From Afipia sp. OHSU_II-C1 (GTDB taxonomy: Bacteria; Pseudomonadota; Alphaproteobacteria; Rhizobiales; Xanthobacteraceae), in the NCBI RefSeq assembly GCF_000497575.1, contig NZ_APJI01000010.1, positions 124,001-188,000 of the forward strand: 64,000 nucleotides of DNA, read 5' to 3'. Each line of letters opens with the position of its first letter. The first letter of the stretch is position 1. Shown here piece after piece: positions 1 through 10,891 of this stretch. The translations under genes were made by a program, and so were the position numbers. The notes under the pieces were generated by a model. It was not told the origin of the DNA, searched no databases, and saw nothing but the letters and a program-made list of their open reading frames with translations.

Positions 1-187
1 CCTTCTTGCCGCGCTCAGCCAGTTTCGGCACTAGTGAAAGCCCGCCGGCATAAGCAAGCTGGTACCCGATCTTGTAGAACGTCACGCTGTCGCCGAGCCG
101 CGCGATCAGCGCCTCCGCGGCCTCCACGCTGGAGAGATCGAGCGCGACGATCAGCCGGTCGCGGGTTTCAACATGTGCGGGCTTCAT
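1..187 (-). CDS. pyrF: Orotidine 5'-phosphate decarboxylase, N-terminal part (runs off the window)
   Basis: The first 62 codons are present and the rest lies beyond the left edge. The translation begins [20 protein letters not shown] and continues with [13 protein letters not shown], matching the first two strands of the OMP decarboxylase TIM barrel: the VALD substrate-binding Asp and the KIG segment with the conserved Lys. The enzyme converts OMP to UMP in the last step of de novo pyrimidine synthesis. The start is the ATG whose complement is 185-187, six bases beyond the stop of the upstream reductase gene, so the two are probably cotranscribed. Catalytic residues further along cannot be checked. 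Confidence 0.9.
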   Translation of the reverse strand, partial: MKPAHVETRDRLIVALDLSSVEAAEALIARLGDSVTFYKIGYQLAYAGGLSLVPKLAERGKK

Positions 188-193
188 GCGGTC

Positions 194-775
194 TCACATC
201 ATCTGCTGGGAAGTGTCGATCAGCTGGCGCAAGGTTCCGCGCAGCAGTTCGGCATCCGCAGGATCCTTCAGCCGGTCCATGTCGTCGAAAGCCTGATCGG
301 CGAACGACAGCCCCATCTGCTTCGGGACCACCGTCGCGCCGCAGCCCAGCGCCAGAATCTGGCGCAGCGCCATCAGCACACGAAGCCCGCCGAATTTTCC
401 GTCCGACGCCGCCCCGATCGCGAACGCGCGCTCGCGAAACACCTGGCCGAACGTCTCGTTGCGGTCGCGCACCCGCGTCACCCAGTCGATGGCGTTCTTC
501 AGCAGCGGCGGCACCGACGAATTGTATTCCGGACTGACGATGAAGACGCCGTGATGCGCGCCGATCATGCGCTTGAGATCGACGGCGTTGGCCGGCACGC
601 CGGATTTCTGTTCGAGGTCACCATCGTAGATCGGCAGCGGATAATCGCTGAGCGAGATTCGCGTGACATCGACGTCGAGCAGCGCCAGTTCCTTGACGGC
701 GACAGCGGCCAGCCGTGCGTTGATCGAGCCGGTGCGCGTTGAGCCGGGAATGACGAGGATTTTCAGCGCTGCCAT
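194..775 (-). CDS. NADPH-dependent FMN reductase family protein
   Basis: A 193-residue flavodoxin-like protein. GSTRTGSIN near residues 11-19 is the phosphate-binding loop of the NADPH-dependent FMN reductase family (ArsH/ChrR/YieF-like). SPEYNSSVPPLLKNAIDW around residues 80-97 is the second family signature, with the Tyr-Asn that contacts the flavin. Such proteins bind FMN in the cytoplasm and reduce quinones, chromate, azo dyes or free flavin; the substrate here cannot be told from sequence. It ends six bases before pyrF on the same strand, which suggests cotranscription. Length and start (ATG, complement 773-775) are normal for the family. Confidence 0.85.
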   Translation of the reverse strand: MAALKILVIPGSTRTGSINARLAAVAVKELALLDVDVTRISLSDYPLPIYDGDLEQKSGVPANAVDLKRMIGAHHGVFIVSPEYNSSVPPLLKNAIDWVTRVRDRNETFGQVFRERAFAIGAASDGKFGGLRVLMALRQILALGCGATVVPKQMGLSFADQAFDDMDRLKDPADAELLRGTLRQLIDTSQQMM

Positions 776-832
776 GGCGTCAGAACTAGAGCGTTTTCTG
801 ACGAAGGGAAAGCCGGTTCAGCGTCTTCTTCA

Positions 833-956
833 CCTCTCCCGTGGGGAGAGGCCGACGCGCGAAGCGCGGCGGGTGAGGGCGTAGAATCCATCGACAGATT
901 GAGAGCCCCTCACCCCAACCCTCTCCCCCACAGGGGAGAGGGAGCACATCGTGCTC
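833..956 (-). repeat. Dispersed multi-hairpin intergenic repeat, copy 1
   Basis: A GC-rich element of about 124 bp made of successive short hairpins: one built on cctctccc/gggagagg, one on cgcgc-gaa-gcgcg, one on an aatc/gatt core, and one on ctctcccc/ggggagag. A second copy in opposite orientation lies at 10757-10876. Most differences between the copies are in loops or are paired changes in stems. It lies between the reductase start and the pmtA stop, so it may also end pmtA transcription. Strand is arbitrary. Elements of this look are common in Bradyrhizobium-group genomes; no coding potential is seen. Confidence 0.75.
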
Positions 957-965
957 GTCGGGATG

Positions 966-1565
966 TCACCCCTTGCGATAGACCCAGACCCGCGCGGGCG
1001 GCAGGTTCATCCAGACCCGCTCGGACGCCTGGGTGTGGATTCCCGGGAGCGACTTCGGGATCGGCGGTGCCACCGAATAGGTGAACTGGATGAAGGGCGC
1101 GCCCGCTTCCATCTTCTGGAAGGCGTCGCGCATCAGCTTCAGGCGGACCAGCATCGGCTTGGTGACCAGCGGCAAGCCGGAGGCCATTGCGGCGGCGGGC
1201 TCCTTCAGGTCAGCCAGCGTCTGATCGAGATTGTAGGCATCGCCCTGAATGACCATGGCCTGCGGATAGCGTTCACGCAGCAGCGCGCAGAAGCCGGGAT
1301 CGAACTCCACCAGCACCAGGCGTTTCTCGGCGATGCCGTGAGCGATCAGCGCGTCGGTGATGGCTCCGGTGCCCGGACCAAGCTCAATGACGGGTCCAGT
1401 GGAATGCGGATCGACATAACGCGCCATCGTGCGCGCGAGCGCCTTGCTGGAGGGCATCACTGCGCCCATGTGCAGCGGCTTTTCAATCCAGGAGCGGAGA
1501 AAACGAACTTCGTCGTCGAGACGAAGCGGCTTTTTCAACGCACGCGCAGTGGATTGGGGAGCCAT
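966..1565 (-). CDS. pmtA: Phosphatidylethanolamine N-methyltransferase, rhizobial PmtA type
   Basis: A 199-residue class I SAM-dependent methyltransferase related to rRNA adenine dimethylases. SAM motif I is VIELGPGTGAIT and a post-motif II acidic residue lies in LVLVEFDPGF, followed by VIQGDAYNL. LRSWIEKPLHMGAVMPSS near the N-terminus is typical of the Sinorhizobium-type PmtA. That enzyme methylates phosphatidylethanolamine at the membrane, up to three times, to give phosphatidylcholine. I place the start at the ATG at complement 1563-1565 (MAPQSTARA); in-frame upstream codons add 24 unconserved residues. Assignment to PmtA rather than another small methyltransferase rests on the N-terminal signature. 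Confidence 0.75.
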   Translation of the reverse strand: MAPQSTARALKKPLRLDDEVRFLRSWIEKPLHMGAVMPSSKALARTMARYVDPHSTGPVIELGPGTGAITDALIAHGIAEKRLVLVEFDPGFCALLRERYPQAMVIQGDAYNLDQTLADLKEPAAAMASGLPLVTKPMLVRLKLMRDAFQKMEAGAPFIQFTYSVAPPIPKSLPGIHTQASERVWMNLPPARVWVYRKG

Positions 1566-1657
1566 GATACTTCCAGCGGAGCCCGGGGAGGGGCGAGGCG
1601 TCAAATTTCCTTCACAATGGGGTACCGACGCAAGCAAAAAGCGTCAAGAACGCCGCC

Positions 1658-1729
1658 AGTGTCCCGAATCCGAAGTTCGCCAGGTTTTGCAGCAAGTTCC
1701 GTAGCGAACTTCGGATTCAAAGGGACACT
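1658..1729. repeat. Long inverted repeat (palindrome A) downstream of dnaJ
   Basis: Arms 1658-1680 and 1704-1729 are complementary over 23 positions with a 3-base bulge in the right arm; the loop is 23 nt. It is not followed by a T-run, so a simple intrinsic terminator is a poor fit. It lies 15 bp from the larger palindrome B, with almost the same arm and loop lengths but unrelated sequence. The arms carry aatccgaagttcgc. No ORF overlaps it. Origin and function are unknown; a transcript-end structure or a small non-autonomous element are both possible. Confidence 0.7.
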
Positions 1730-1744
1730 GGGTAACTATGATTC

Positions 1745-1822
1745 TAGTGATCCCTTGGTTCTGGCATTCGTAAAAGTGCCTGCGAGAGAGGCGGTACGAA
1801 TGCCAGAACCAAGGGATCACTA
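1745..1822. repeat. Perfect 28 bp inverted repeat (palindrome B) overlapping the dnaJ stop codon
   Basis: Arms 1745-1772 and 1795-1822 are perfect reverse complements over 28 bases, with a 22 nt loop that itself holds a small gcct/aggc stem. The right arm ends exactly on the dnaJ stop codon (complement of 1820-1822). RNA from either strand would fold into a very stable stem, so it could end dnaJ mRNA or block 3' exonucleases. The perfect symmetry suggests recent duplication, selection on structure, or a mobile palindromic unit. It pairs with palindrome A next door. Confidence 0.8.
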
Positions 1823-2956
1823 TGGCGAATTGGCGCGGGTTCCGAAGAAGTCCTTGACCATCTTGAAGAAACCGGCCGCCTCCGGCTGGGTGTCGCCCGA
1901 CGACAGCTTTTCGAACTCCGCCAACAGTTCTTTCTGCTTCTTGGTCAGGTTTTGCGGCGTTTCGACCACGACCTGCACGTACATGTCGCCCGTCTGCCGG
2001 GAACGCAGCACAGGCATGCCCTTTCCACCAACGCGGAAGCGGCGGCCGGACTGGGTGCCCGACGGCACCTTCACCTTGGTCTTGCCTTGGTCGATGGTCG
2101 GCACTTCGAACTCGCCGCCCATCGCCGCCGTCACCATCGAGACCGGGACGCGGCAATGCAGATCGGCGCCGTCGCGCTGGAAGAACTTGTGCGCCGCCAG
2201 CGACAGGAAAATATAGAGATCGCCCGCAGGACCACCCTGAACGCCCGCCTCGCCTTCGCCGGCGAGACGAATGCGGGTGCCGTCCTCGACGCCCGGCGGA
2301 ATGTTCACCGACAGCGAGCGCTCCTTCTGAACGCGGCCCTGCCCCGAACAGGACGCGCACGGCGTTTCGATCATCTGGCCGCGGCCCTGACAGCCGGGGC
2401 AGGTCCGTTCAAGCGTGAAGAAGCCTTGCGCCTGGCGAACACGCCCGGCGCCGCCGCACATCGAACAGGCCTTCGGCTTGGTGCCGGCCTTGGCGCCGGT
2501 GCCGGAGCATGTCTCGCAAGTGACCGCGACGGGAATGTTGATCTGCGCAGTCTTGCCGGAGAATGCCTCCTCCAGCGTGATTTCCATATTGTAGCGCAGG
2601 TCCGCGCCGCGCTCGCGGCCGCCACGGCCGCCGCGCTGTCCGGCCATGCCGAACAGGTCTTCGAAAATATCGGAGAAAGAAGACGCAAAGCCCGCGCCGA
2701 AGCCGTGCGCATGGCCGTTGCCATTGCCCTGCTCGAACGCGGCATGGCCATAGCGATCGTAGGCGGCACGCTTGTTGCCGTCCTTGAGGATCTCGTAGGC
2801 CTCGGAGATTTCCTTGAACTTGTGCTCGCAGGACGGGTCGCCCGGATTCTTGTCCGGGTGCCATTTCATCGCGAGCTTGCGGAAGGCCGACTTCAGGCCG
2901 GCTTCATCGACAGAACGTTCGACTTCCAGTGTCTCATAATAGCAGGCCTTAGACAT
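1820..2956 (-). CDS. dnaJ: Chaperone protein DnaJ (Hsp40)
   Basis: A 378-residue type I J-protein. The J domain (residues about 5-70) carries HPD at 33-35, which stimulates DnaK ATPase. A Gly/Phe-rich linker follows. The zinc-binding domain has all four repeats: [24 protein letters not shown] and CASCSGQG. The C-terminal substrate-binding domains complete the protein. It hands unfolded clients to DnaK in the cytoplasm. It follows dnaK on the same strand 90 bp away, with a hairpin between, so it is probably read partly from the dnaK promoter. The start is the ATG at complement 2954-2956. Confidence 0.97.
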   Translation of the reverse strand: MSKACYYETLEVERSVDEAGLKSAFRKLAMKWHPDKNPGDPSCEHKFKEISEAYEILKDGNKRAAYDRYGHAAFEQGNGNGHAHGFGAGFASSFSDIFEDLFGMAGQRGGRGGRERGADLRYNMEITLEEAFSGKTAQINIPVAVTCETCSGTGAKAGTKPKACSMCGGAGRVRQAQGFFTLERTCPGCQGRGQMIETPCASCSGQGRVQKERSLSVNIPPGVEDGTRIRLAGEGEAGVQGGPAGDLYIFLSLAAHKFFQRDGADLHCRVPVSMVTAAMGGEFEVPTIDQGKTKVKVPSGTQSGRRFRVGGKGMPVLRSRQTGDMYVQVVVETPQNLTKKQKELLAEFEKLSSGDTQPEAAGFFKMVKDFFGTRANSP

Positions 2957-3011
2957 GGCTAATCTGGGTCATGCGAGTCTGGATGTGTGAGTGGTTCGGT
3001 TCACCACGAAA

Positions 3012-3034
3012 GGCCTCCCCTTGAAGGGGAGGCC
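3012..3034 (-). terminator. Hairpin between dnaK and dnaJ, likely partial terminator
   Basis: A 9 bp GC-rich stem (3012-3020 with 3026-3034, five-base loop) lies 12 bases past the dnaK stop, and on the minus strand it is followed by tttcgtgg. The short T-run suggests attenuation rather than full termination, which would lower DnaJ relative to DnaK. Folding is read by eye. Confidence 0.5.
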
Positions 3035-3046
3035 GGTCGTGTACAG

Positions 3047-5292
<2,246 letters not shown>

Positions 5293-6225
5293 ATGAAAAC
5301 AATCGCCCGCGTCCTTGCCATTGCCGCCATCACCATGGCCTCGCCCGCCCTTGCCGCTGATCCTGTGTTCCCGTCGGGTGCGCGGGTTGGGCTGGTGCCC
5401 GCTGAAGGGCTGAATGTGGCCAAGGAATTCCTCGGCTTCGAATCCGATGACCAGAAGATCAAGGTCGGAGTAGCCGAGATTCCACCCGAGGCTTTCGCAG
5501 CGGTCGAGACTGCCGTGAAAGAGGGCAAGGCACCCCCCGCCGGCGCCAAGCCGGAAGCCTTCGACACCGCAGCAGGCAAAGCCTTCATTACCTCGGATAC
5601 CGGCAAGGACGGCGCAACCACCGTCCGGATGTATTCGCTGATCGTGTCTGGCGACAAGTTTACGGGATACGTTATCGCGCAAGCGCGCGAGGACGCGGCG
5701 AAACCGCTTTCCGACGAGGCCGTTCGCAAGATGCTGGCGTCGACAAAGCTGCGCAAAGACGTTCCGGTCGACGAGCAGCTCAGCCTGATGCCGTTCAAGA
5801 TCGGTGAACTCGGCGAGTTCAAGACCGTTCGCACCCTGGCGCCGCGCTCGTCGATCCTGCTGACTGACGGCACCGAAGACACGACGCTGGATGGTGCGCC
5901 TTACATGGTGATCGGCCTGACCGCGGCGGGTCCGGCCTCGCCGGAAGATCGCGGGCGCTTCGCGCAGCAGACCGCTGCCACCATTCCCGGCATTCGCAAC
6001 GCGCGCATCACATCGAACGAGCCGCTGCGGATCGAGGGCACGCCCGGATACGAAACCCGGATCGATGCGGTGGCCGGCAAGAACGATACACCGGTGACCG
6101 TGGTGCAGTGGCTGAGATTCGGCGGCGGATCATCGCTGCGGATCATCGCCAGCGCGACCCGCGACGAATGGCCGAAGGCGTTCCCGCGATTCCGCGCGGT
6201 CCGCGACGGCATCGATCCGCGCTAG
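5293..6225 (+). CDS. Conserved exported protein of unknown function
   Basis: A 310-residue protein with a clear Sec signal peptide: MKTIARVLAIAAITMASPALA, cleavage expected after ALA at about residue 21. The mature part is acidic/neutral with no further membrane segment and no motif I recognise. Two similar halves (GARVGLVPAEGL near residue 30, and a second alpha/beta region after 170) suggest a two-domain periplasmic fold. It is convergent with grpE, whose stop is five bases away, and divergent from dnaK. Its place within the heat-shock block may be accidental. Confidence 0.75.
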   Translation: MKTIARVLAIAAITMASPALAADPVFPSGARVGLVPAEGLNVAKEFLGFESDDQKIKVGVAEIPPEAFAAVETAVKEGKAPPAGAKPEAFDTAAGKAFITSDTGKDGATTVRMYSLIVSGDKFTGYVIAQAREDAAKPLSDEAVRKMLASTKLRKDVPVDEQLSLMPFKIGELGEFKTVRTLAPRSSILLTDGTEDTTLDGAPYMVIGLTAAGPASPEDRGRFAQQTAATIPGIRNARITSNEPLRIEGTPGYETRIDAVAGKNDTPVTVVQWLRFGGGSSLRIIASATRDEWPKAFPRFRAVRDGIDPR

Positions 6226-6230
6226 AAGAA

Positions 6231-6824
6231 CTAGCTCTTCGCGCCGCCCTTGGACACAGCAACCAGCGCCGGACGCAGCACGCGATCGCCGATGGTGTAA
6301 CCGCCCTGCACGACCTGCACGACGGTTCCCGCAGGGACCGAGGAATCCGGCACCTCGTACATCGCCTGATGGAAGTTCGGATTGAACTTCTCGCCGAGCG
6401 GATCGAGCTTCTGCACGCCGTTCTTTTCCAGCGCCTTGTGCAGCGCCTTCTCGGTCAGTTCGACGCCTTCGATCAGGCCTTTGAGGCCTGCATCGGCCGC
6501 TTCGCGCGCCTCTGTCGGCACCGCATCCAGCGCACGCTGGAGATTATCGGCGATGTCGAGCACGTCACGCGCGAACGCCGTGATGCCGTAAGTGCGCGCA
6601 TCCGTGACTTCCTTCGCCGTGCGCTTGCGCAGGTTTTCCATCTCCGCAAGCGTGCGGAGCGTGCGGTCCCTGGCCTCGGCGACTTCCTTGGTGAGCGCCT
6701 CGACCGACCCTTCCTCCGGATCGTCCGGCATCACGTAAGGCTTTGAGACCACAGGTTCCTTGTCGTTCGCCGCTTCCGGCGCAGACGCGTCCTGCGGTTC
6801 CTTTTGCCCGTTGGAATTGGCCAT
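6231..6824 (-). CDS. grpE: Nucleotide exchange factor GrpE
   Basis: A 197-residue protein: a low-complexity N-terminus, a long helix ([19 protein letters not shown], residues about 50-70) and the C-terminal beta domain with [22 protein letters not shown] and [17 protein letters not shown], the GrpE signature. It releases ADP from DnaK and senses heat through its paired helices. The start is the ATG at complement 6822-6824. It follows hrcA on the same strand 89 bp away with its own RpoH-like promoter in the gap. Length is usual for alphaproteobacteria. Confidence 0.97.
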   Translation of the reverse strand: MANSNGQKEPQDASAPEAANDKEPVVSKPYVMPDDPEEGSVEALTKEVAEARDRTLRTLAEMENLRKRTAKEVTDARTYGITAFARDVLDIADNLQRALDAVPTEAREAADAGLKGLIEGVELTEKALHKALEKNGVQKLDPLGEKFNPNFHQAMYEVPDSSVPAGTVVQVVQGGYTIGDRVLRPALVAVSKGGAKS

Positions 6825-6875
6825 TACTCACCTTTTCAGAAAATCGTCATCGCGAATGTGTGATTGTTAGCCCGC

Positions 6876-6904
6876 ATATCGTGCTTTGGAGGCGGAAAAT
6901 CAAG
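6876..6904 (-). promoter_or_regulatory. RpoH-like heat-shock promoter of grpE
   Basis: On the minus strand CTTGAT (complement 6899-6904) and CGATAT (complement 6876-6881) are 17 bp apart, in the hrcA-grpE gap and about 50 bp before the grpE ATG. It resembles the dnaK promoter in the same window, which supports sigma-32 control of both. Read by eye. Confidence 0.55.
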
Positions 6905-6913
6905 CGCGAAGCG

Positions 6914-8005
6914 TTATTTGCCGATCAGCTGACTGACGATCCGGGCGGCATAATCCACCGTCGGAATGACCCGTGCATAGTTCAGCCGCGTCGGGCCGAT
7001 CACACCCAGCACACCAACGATATGGCCTGCGCCGTCGCGATAGGGCGCGATAATGGTCGAGGAGCCGGACAGCGAGAACAGCTTGTTTTCGGAACCGATG
7101 AAGATGCGCACGCCGTCGGCGCGTTCCGCGCGGCCAAGCAGGTCGATCACGCCTTTCTTCGCTTCAAGGTCGTCGAACAAGAGCCGCACCCGCTCGAGAT
7201 CCTCCATCGCGTGAAGATCTTCCAGAAGATTGGCATGACCGCGAACGATCAGTTGCCGCTCGTCGCTGGCGCCGCCCGACCAGCTGGCGATTCCTGCTGC
7301 AATCACCTTCTGCGTGAGCTGATCGAGCTCGCTGCGTCCCGCCGTCAGCGCGGCTTCGAGTTCGCTGCGCGCTTCGGCCAGCGTGCGCCCGCGAATTCGC
7401 GAATTGAGAAAATTGGAAGCTTCCGTCAGCGCCGACGACGGCACGCCCGGCGGCAGCGGCAGCACGCGGTTCTCGACCTGACCGTCTTCCGCCACCAGCA
7501 CGACCAGCGCCTGCGTCGGTTCCAGCCGCACGAATTCGATATGCTTGAGCCGCACATTCGACTTCTGCGTAAGGACCACAGCGGCTGCGCGGGTCAGACC
7601 CGACAGCCGTGTCAGCGCTTCGCTCAGCGCGGCTTCGACTGACGTTGCTCCGCCGACGGATTTAAGCTGGCTTTCGATCGACTGCCGCTCCGGCTCGGTC
7701 AGATCCCCGACCTGCATCAGCGCATCGACGAAAAAGCGCAGGCCGAGTTCGGTCGGCAGCCGGCCCGCGGAGGTGTGCGGCGCGTAGATCAGTCCCAACT
7801 GCTCAAGATCCGACATCACGTTGCGCACCGAGGCCGGAGACAGCGGCATCGTGATAAGGCGCGAGATGTTGCGTGAACCCACCGGCTCGCCAGTGGCCAG
7901 ATAGCTCTCGACGATCTGGCGGAAGATATCCCGCGACCGCTCGTTGAGCTGCGCCAGTCCGGCGTTCGGCGTGATCAGATGGCCTATCGGGTCGTGGTGG
8001 GCCAA
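6914..8005 (-). CDS. hrcA: Heat-inducible transcription repressor HrcA
   Basis: A 363-residue protein with an N-terminal winged helix ([27 protein letters not shown], then [20 protein letters not shown]) and the HrcA core, including IFIGSEN and [19 protein letters not shown] near the C-terminus. HrcA represses chaperone genes by binding CIRCE and needs GroE to stay folded. I see no CIRCE inverted repeat in this window, so its targets (usually groESL) are elsewhere. The start appears to be TTG at complement 8003-8005, with ggag about seven bases before it. Gene order hrcA-grpE is the common one. Confidence 0.95.
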   Translation of the reverse strand: MAHHDPIGHLITPNAGLAQLNERSRDIFRQIVESYLATGEPVGSRNISRLITMPLSPASVRNVMSDLEQLGLIYAPHTSAGRLPTELGLRFFVDALMQVGDLTEPERQSIESQLKSVGGATSVEAALSEALTRLSGLTRAAAVVLTQKSNVRLKHIEFVRLEPTQALVVLVAEDGQVENRVLPLPPGVPSSALTEASNFLNSRIRGRTLAEARSELEAALTAGRSELDQLTQKVIAAGIASWSGGASDERQLIVRGHANLLEDLHAMEDLERVRLLFDDLEAKKGVIDLLGRAERADGVRIFIGSENKLFSLSGSSTIIAPYRDGAGHIVGVLGVIGPTRLNYARVIPTVDYAARIVSQLIGK

Positions 8006-8177
8006 AATCGGGCTCCAAACGGGTTGTTCCTGCTACAATTGTCCATCGCGCGGCGCCATGACAAGCGTCATTCTGCGAACATCCTTATCGGCCCTTCATC
8101 TTCCCTTGCCGCTGCGGCCCCAACCCCCTAAAAGCAGCGCCAAATCGACGTTTCCCTATGTTTCTGGAGGATATCTC

Positions 8178-8894
8178 ATGCGGCCGAGCCGTCGCGCGCC
8201 CGACGAACTGCGCCCCGTCACGCTGGAACGCGGCGTGGTCAAATACGCCGAAGGTTCCTGCATGGTGAAATTCGGCGATACCCATGTGCTGGTCACCGCA
8301 ACGCTGGAAGATCGCCTGCCGCCATGGCTGAAAGGTCAGGGCCGCGGCTGGGTCACCGCCGAATACGGCATGCTGCCGCGCGCCACCCATGAGCGCATGC
8401 GCCGCGAGTCCGCCGCCGGAAAACAGAGCGGCCGCACCGTCGAGATTCAGCGCCTGATCGGCCGCTCACTGCGCACCACCGTGGATCTCGTTGCGCTAGG
8501 CGAACGTCAGATCACGGTGGACTGCGATGTCATTCAGGCCGACGGCGGCACCCGCACTGCGTCAATCACCGGCGCCTGGGTCGCTCTTGCAGATTGCCTG
8601 CAATGGATGAAGGCCCGCAACATGCTGAAGAACGACAACGTGCTGCGCGACAACGTCGCCGCGATTTCGTGCGGGATCTACAACGGCACGCCGGTGCTCG
8701 ACCTTGATTACGCGGAAGACTCCGAGGCCGAGACCGATGCGAACTTCGTCATGACCGGCGACGGCCGCATCATCGAAGTCCAGGGCACCGCCGAAAAGAC
8801 GCCATTCTCACAGGAGGAGTTTCTCAACCTGATGGCGCTGGCCAAGAAGGGCATCGCCCGGCTGGTCGACCTGCAAAAAATGGCGGTAGCGTAA
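8178..8894 (+). CDS. rph: Ribonuclease PH
   Basis: A 238-residue phosphorolytic 3'-5' exoribonuclease that trims tRNA 3' ends. It starts [19 protein letters not shown]. Family landmarks follow: [18 protein letters not shown], the Arg-rich [38 protein letters not shown] and [12 protein letters not shown]. The ATG at 8178 has ctggagg seven bases upstream; longer in-frame extensions are not conserved in the family. It is divergent from hrcA, an arrangement common in alphaproteobacteria, and 43 bp before rdgB, probably its operon partner. Confidence 0.97.
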   Translation: MRPSRRAPDELRPVTLERGVVKYAEGSCMVKFGDTHVLVTATLEDRLPPWLKGQGRGWVTAEYGMLPRATHERMRRESAAGKQSGRTVEIQRLIGRSLRTTVDLVALGERQITVDCDVIQADGGTRTASITGAWVALADCLQWMKARNMLKNDNVLRDNVAAISCGIYNGTPVLDLDYAEDSEAETDANFVMTGDGRIIEVQGTAEKTPFSQEEFLNLMALAKKGIARLVDLQKMAVA

Positions 8895-8937
8895 TTTTCC
8901 CGCTTTCAACCGCGCTTCTCAGGGATAAGCATTGCGC

Positions 8938-9579
8938 ATGAGTGATCATCGCCGAATCACCGGCCGCCTTGTGATCGCGACCCACAATCCCGGCAAGCTC
9001 GCCGAGATGCGCGAGCTGCTGGCACCGTATGGTGTTGAAGCGGTGTCCGCGGCGGAACTCGGCCTCGCCGAACCGATTGAGACCGGCACGACCTTCCAGG
9101 CCAATGCCCGCATCAAGGCCGTGGCCGCGGCACAGGCGACGAAACTTCCGGCCTTCGCCGACGACTCGGGCCTCGCAGTCGATGCGCTCGATGGCCAGCC
9201 CGGAATCTATTCGGCGCGCTGGGCCGGAGATGACAAGAATTTTCTCGCAGCGATGTCGCAGATCGAACGCCTGTTGCAGGAGCGCGGCGCGAAGGAGCCC
9301 GCACAGCGCAAGGCACATTTCGTATCCGCGCTGTGCGTGGCATGGCCGGACGGACACCTGGAAGACGTGGAAGCGCGCGTCGACGGTACGCTGGTCTGGC
9401 CGCCGCGCGGCACCGCCGGCTTCGGCTACGATCCGGCGTTTCTGCCGGACGGCCACAGCCGCACCTTCGGCGAGATGACCAGCATCGAGAAGCACGGCCT
9501 GCCGCCGCACGGCATGGGCCTGTCCCATCGCGCCAAGGCCTTCGTGAGACTCGCGGAGATGTGCCTCGATGAGCGCTGA
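8938..9579 (+). CDS. rdgB: dITP/XTP pyrophosphatase (RdgB/HAM1 family)
   Basis: A 213-residue house-cleaning NTPase that hydrolyses deaminated purine triphosphates (dITP, XTP) to monophosphates. Visible signatures are [18 protein letters not shown] at the N-terminus, [25 protein letters not shown], and [13 protein letters not shown] with [18 protein letters not shown] C-terminal residues. The start could be ATG at 8938 or TTG at 8932; aggga at 8921-8925 is spaced better for the TTG, so the true start may be two codons earlier. The 3' end overlaps hemW by 11 bp, implying translational coupling. Confidence 0.95.
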   Translation: MSDHRRITGRLVIATHNPGKLAEMRELLAPYGVEAVSAAELGLAEPIETGTTFQANARIKAVAAAQATKLPAFADDSGLAVDALDGQPGIYSARWAGDDKNFLAAMSQIERLLQERGAKEPAQRKAHFVSALCVAWPDGHLEDVEARVDGTLVWPPRGTAGFGYDPAFLPDGHSRTFGEMTSIEKHGLPPHGMGLSHRAKAFVRLAEMCLDER

Positions 9580-10726
9580 CACGAAACAGGCCTTCGGTGT
9601 TTACGTCCACTGGCCGTTCTGTCTGTCGAAGTGTCCGTACTGCGACTTCAACAGCCATGTGCGTCATGCGCCGATCGACGAGTTTCGTTTTGCCCGTGCT
9701 TTCGAGCGCGAAATCGAGACCACCGCCGCGCGCACGCCCGGCCGCGAGGTCACGTCGATCTTCCTCGGCGGCGGCACCCCGTCGCTGATGCAGCCGCAGA
9801 CCGTCGGCGCGATCCTCAACGCCATCGCCAGGCACTGGCGCGTCGCCAGCGACGTCGAAGTAACGCTCGAGGCCAATCCGACCAGCGTCGAGGCCACGCG
9901 CTTCAAGGGCTATCGCGCAGCGGGTGTGAATCGTGTCTCCCTCGGCGTACAGGCGCTCGACGATGCATCACTGAAGGCGCTCGGGCGCCTGCATACGACG
10001 CGTGAAGCGCTCGACGCGGTTGCCATCGCGCGCTCGGCATTCGACCGTTATTCGTTCGATCTGATCTACGCGCGTCCCGACCAGACCCCGCGGATGTGGG
10101 AAGACGAACTCAAGCTCGCGGTGGCGGAAGCCGCCGAGCATCTGTCGCTGTATCAGCTCACCATCGAGCCGGAGACACCGTTCTTCGGTCTGCATGCCGC
10201 CGGCAAGCTCAAGATCCCCGACGAGGCCGTGGCGCGCGCACTCTATGACGTGACGCAGGATGTCTGCGCCAAACTCGGCCTGCCCTCCTACGAGATCTCC
10301 AATCACGCGCGGCCAGGCGCGGAGTGCAAGCACAACCTCGTCTACTGGCGGGGACAGGAATATGCCGGCATCGGTCCTGGTGCACATGCCCGTCTCGATA
10401 TCGACGGTATCCGTCACGCCATCGCCACCGAGAAGCGGCCGGAGACCTGGCTGATGCGCGTCGAGGCGCAGGGGCATGGCGTGATCAGCGACGACCTGCT
10501 CAACAGCGAAGAGCGCGCCGACGAATATCTGCTGATGGGGCTGCGTCTGGCGGAAGGCATCGATCCGGTACGCTATCGAGCGCTGTCGGGCCGCGCGCTC
10601 GATCCGAGGCGGATCGAAATCCTGCGGGATGAGGGCGCAATCGCCGTCGATCCCGACGGGCGCGTGCGGGTGACGATGCAGGGATTTCCGGTGCTGGACG
10701 CCGTGGTCGCGGATCTGGCGGCTTAG
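9569..10726 (+). CDS. hemW: Radical SAM protein HemW (heme chaperone family)
   Basis: A 385-residue radical SAM protein. The [4Fe-4S] cluster motif is C18-x3-C22-x2-C25 in [17 protein letters not shown], followed by [10 protein letters not shown] and [11 protein letters not shown]. HemW is a relative of the oxygen-independent coproporphyrinogen oxidase HemN but lacks its N-terminal extension. The family binds heme and is thought to deliver it to respiratory enzymes. The YxxHWPFC-type start and single-SAM layout favour HemW over HemN. It overlaps rdgB by 11 bp at the end of an rph-rdgB-hemW unit. Confidence 0.93.
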   Translation: MSADTKQAFGVYVHWPFCLSKCPYCDFNSHVRHAPIDEFRFARAFEREIETTAARTPGREVTSIFLGGGTPSLMQPQTVGAILNAIARHWRVASDVEVTLEANPTSVEATRFKGYRAAGVNRVSLGVQALDDASLKALGRLHTTREALDAVAIARSAFDRYSFDLIYARPDQTPRMWEDELKLAVAEAAEHLSLYQLTIEPETPFFGLHAAGKLKIPDEAVARALYDVTQDVCAKLGLPSYEISNHARPGAECKHNLVYWRGQEYAGIGPGAHARLDIDGIRHAIATEKRPETWLMRVEAQGHGVISDDLLNSEERADEYLLMGLRLAEGIDPVRYRALSGRALDPRRIEILRDEGAIAVDPDGRVRVTMQGFPVLDAVVADLAA

Positions 10727-10756
10727 TAAAATCTTTTCTGGACCACAGCATCGCTG

Positions 10757-10876
10757 CACGATCTGCTCCCTCTCCCCGGCGGGGAGAGGGTTGGGGAGAG
10801 GGGCTCTCAATCTATCGAGAGATTCTACGCCCTCACCCGATGCACTTCGTGCATCGACCTCTCCCCACGGGAGAGG
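10757..10876 (+). repeat. Dispersed multi-hairpin intergenic repeat, copy 2
   Basis: Its reverse complement matches copy 1 (833-956) almost throughout. The central stem reads cgatgcac-gaa-gtgcatcg here and the equivalent pairs are changed together in copy 1, which argues that base pairing is under selection. It fills the gap between the convergent genes hemW and the LppC-like lipoprotein, where it could serve as a two-way terminator. Confidence 0.8.
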
Positions 10877-10891
10877 TAAAGAAAAAACTTT

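Noticed and set aside
8105-8131. A possible RpoH promoter before rph (CTTGCC then CCCTAA)
   Set aside because: The -10 does not fit CYATNT and the spacing is 15 bp; too weak to report as a feature.
8006-8177. Search for a CIRCE operator in the hrcA-rph gap
   Set aside because: No TTAGCACTC/GAGTGCTAA inverted repeat, even with several mismatches, was seen.
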